A DNA stretch of 64,000 bases from Spinellus fusiger (lineage: Eukaryota > Mucoromycota > Mucoromycetes > Mucorales > Phycomycetaceae): the NCBI GenBank assembly GCA_025094145.1, contig JALLLS010000055.1, positions 185,487 to 249,486 of the forward strand, in the 5' to 3' direction. Position 1 is the stretch's first letter; each line of letters starts with the position of its first letter. The position numbers and the translations under genes were made by a program. The notes below the pieces were generated by a model. That model was not told the DNA's origin. It made no database searches and saw only the letters and a list, made by a program, of their open reading frames with translations. This document shows positions 63,049 to 64,000 of the stretch, piece after piece.

Positions 63049-63802
63049 AAAATGTAAATATATATTTATGCATAAGAACTCTTTCTATATAAAAGAAGTC
63101 ACATCATTGACTTACACACTCTTGCTTGAGACTGTGTCTGGAGAATAGAGTCAATACACAGCACATGCACAGATGAATAGACTTACAACAGCAAGGGCCA
63201 TGCTTTGGATGTCTTGCTCAAGTCCGTGGATGTCTCCTTTGAACCGTGCCAGGGCCTCTCTTGTTTTGTTCATGTCTCGGAGGAAACATAGGCGCTGTAC
63301 TGGATCCACTACGAGATGTCTTTTGTTGCTCGTGTGGAGGGGCGTGGAGTGGGATTCTATAGGCTGTCCGTACAACAAGTGGAAAGAGCAGTGAGTGCTG
63401 TGGGCTTTGAGATTGACACTCTATAGAAGAGACAGAAATAGGCCAAAACAAGGCCAGGAACAGATTACCTTGGTGTCAACAGGCGTAGGTAGGAAAGCAG
63501 CAGGACTGGCTCTGTAAGCGCCGAGCAATGATTCAAAGGGTGTCTGACCTTTGGCGTCTTTGTATTGGAAAGAGAAAGAGAGAGAGAGAGAGAACGAGAA
63601 GTTTAGAATGATACTACAGGCAAAGAATAAACAGATTCCTATTCTTGTTCTTACTAAACTCCATACACTTACCCTGCAAAGAAGGTAGAGAGAGTGGAGT
63701 ACTTCGGGATGCCTCTGGTAACCTTAGTGATAGCTGTTTGTCTCGATTACTTTTTCTTCTTTTAGTAAAACACAGTACCTGACCAGTCTTCTCAATACTC
63801 AT
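62585..63802 (-). CDS. Uncharacterised coiled-coil protein
   Basis: Six exons (63673-63802, 63469-63557, 63187-63420, 63116-63137, 62845-62987, 62585-62761) join in phase to 264 aa. The basic N-terminus (MSIEKTGQVLCFTKRRKSNR) and a Pro/Ser-rich segment (FESLLGAYRASPAAFLPTPV) are followed by a long helical region. Examples are NKTREALARFKGDIHGLEQD, EIGQDLTAAQEVNVNLQVLL, QKEAEGHAAHTIKSLSSSLV and HKQQRSIHKMNRNMKEYAEM. The heptad-like pattern suggests a parallel coiled coil or a helical bundle of the kinetochore, BLOC or SNARE-tether sort; no family could be named. The exon of 22 nt and its acceptor, AACAG|TAGAAATAGG, were chosen because other junctions give a stop. It is tandem with PKC, both on the minus strand. 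Confidence 0.6.
63000..63053. repeat. AT-rich microsatellite in an intron
   Basis: A run of TATAAA followed by (AT)n lies between exons 4 and 5 of the coiled-coil gene. Confidence 0.8.
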
Positions 63803-64000
63803 TTAAGACTTCATGAATTCTACAAGCCACACAAGCACACAAGCACACAAGCACACAAGCACAGTAAGGAAAAGAAAGAAGAGGGCTAAAACAGAGACAG
63901 CATAAAAATCAACACCCACTTTCTCCAGTGTAAGATAAAATCACAAAAGAAGAAAAAGAACAGACAGTGGCTCTTTTTCCTTTTTTCTCTTTTTCTTTTT
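63803..64000. other. Upstream region with ACAAGCAC tandem repeat
   Basis: About four copies of the 8-bp unit ACAAGCAC at 63831-63863 lie 29 bp upstream of the coiled-coil gene's start. The window ends in a T/C-rich stretch; nothing coding is seen. Confidence 0.6.

Overview
The window is nuclear DNA from a filamentous fungus, most probably an early-diverging Mucoromycota (Mucorales-like) species. The evidence is short (about 32-110 nt) GT-AG introns, AT-rich intergenic DNA, a fungal-type protein kinase C (HR1-HR1-C2-C1-C1-kinase), and decayed Tc1/mariner, LINE and TnpB/Fanzor-like elements. No rRNA, tRNA, CRISPR or prokaryotic signals were seen. The lineage call is inference. The gene families are read from motifs after I spliced exons by hand, and phases were checked so that each main model totals a whole number of codons.

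Layout. At 1-421 (-) is the 5' end of an acidic protein with two SUMO-interaction-like motifs. About 11.7 kb of AT-rich DNA follows, holding one internally deleted Tc1-type element (9705-10711). At 12107-20602 (-) is a 31-exon ATR/Rad3/Mec1 checkpoint kinase. From 20.6 to 28.4 kb there are three transposon-related features: a Tc1 element (24072-25442) inserted at the very 3' end of a small secreted-protein gene or pseudogene, that gene itself (25388-26061), and a second, dead transposase (26670-27623).

From 28.4 to 43.1 kb lies a gene-dense block. It holds Ded1/DDX3 RNA helicase (+), a weak hypothetical (+), D-aminoacyl-tRNA deacylase (-), a LINE remnant (-), an unknown coiled-coil protein (+), Rab6/Ypt6 GTPase (-), a SurE-like nucleotidase (+) and a PP6/Sit4-type phosphatase (+). 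From 43 to 56 kb is another sparse region. It has a paralogous small secreted protein (47188-47820, -), a foldback/MITE element (49004-49478), a full-length but dead Tc1 element (50330-51692), a TnpB/Fanzor-like zinc-ribbon remnant (52085-52640) and a second copy of the 9.7-kb Tc1 family (53.7-54.9 kb). From 56 to 64 kb are OMP decarboxylase (+), protein kinase C (-) and an uncharacterised coiled-coil protein (-).

The conserved genes are housekeeping functions (DNA-damage signalling, translation initiation, tRNA proofreading, Golgi traffic, cell-wall integrity and TOR-type phosphatase signalling, pyrimidine synthesis). They do not form a cluster with a shared task. The most unusual observations are non-consensus GC-AG introns in two or three genes, a PKC whose start codon is an exon by itself, an ATR whose last residues come from a 20-nt exon, a transposon end that supplies the C-terminus of a host gene, and the Fanzor-like remnant.
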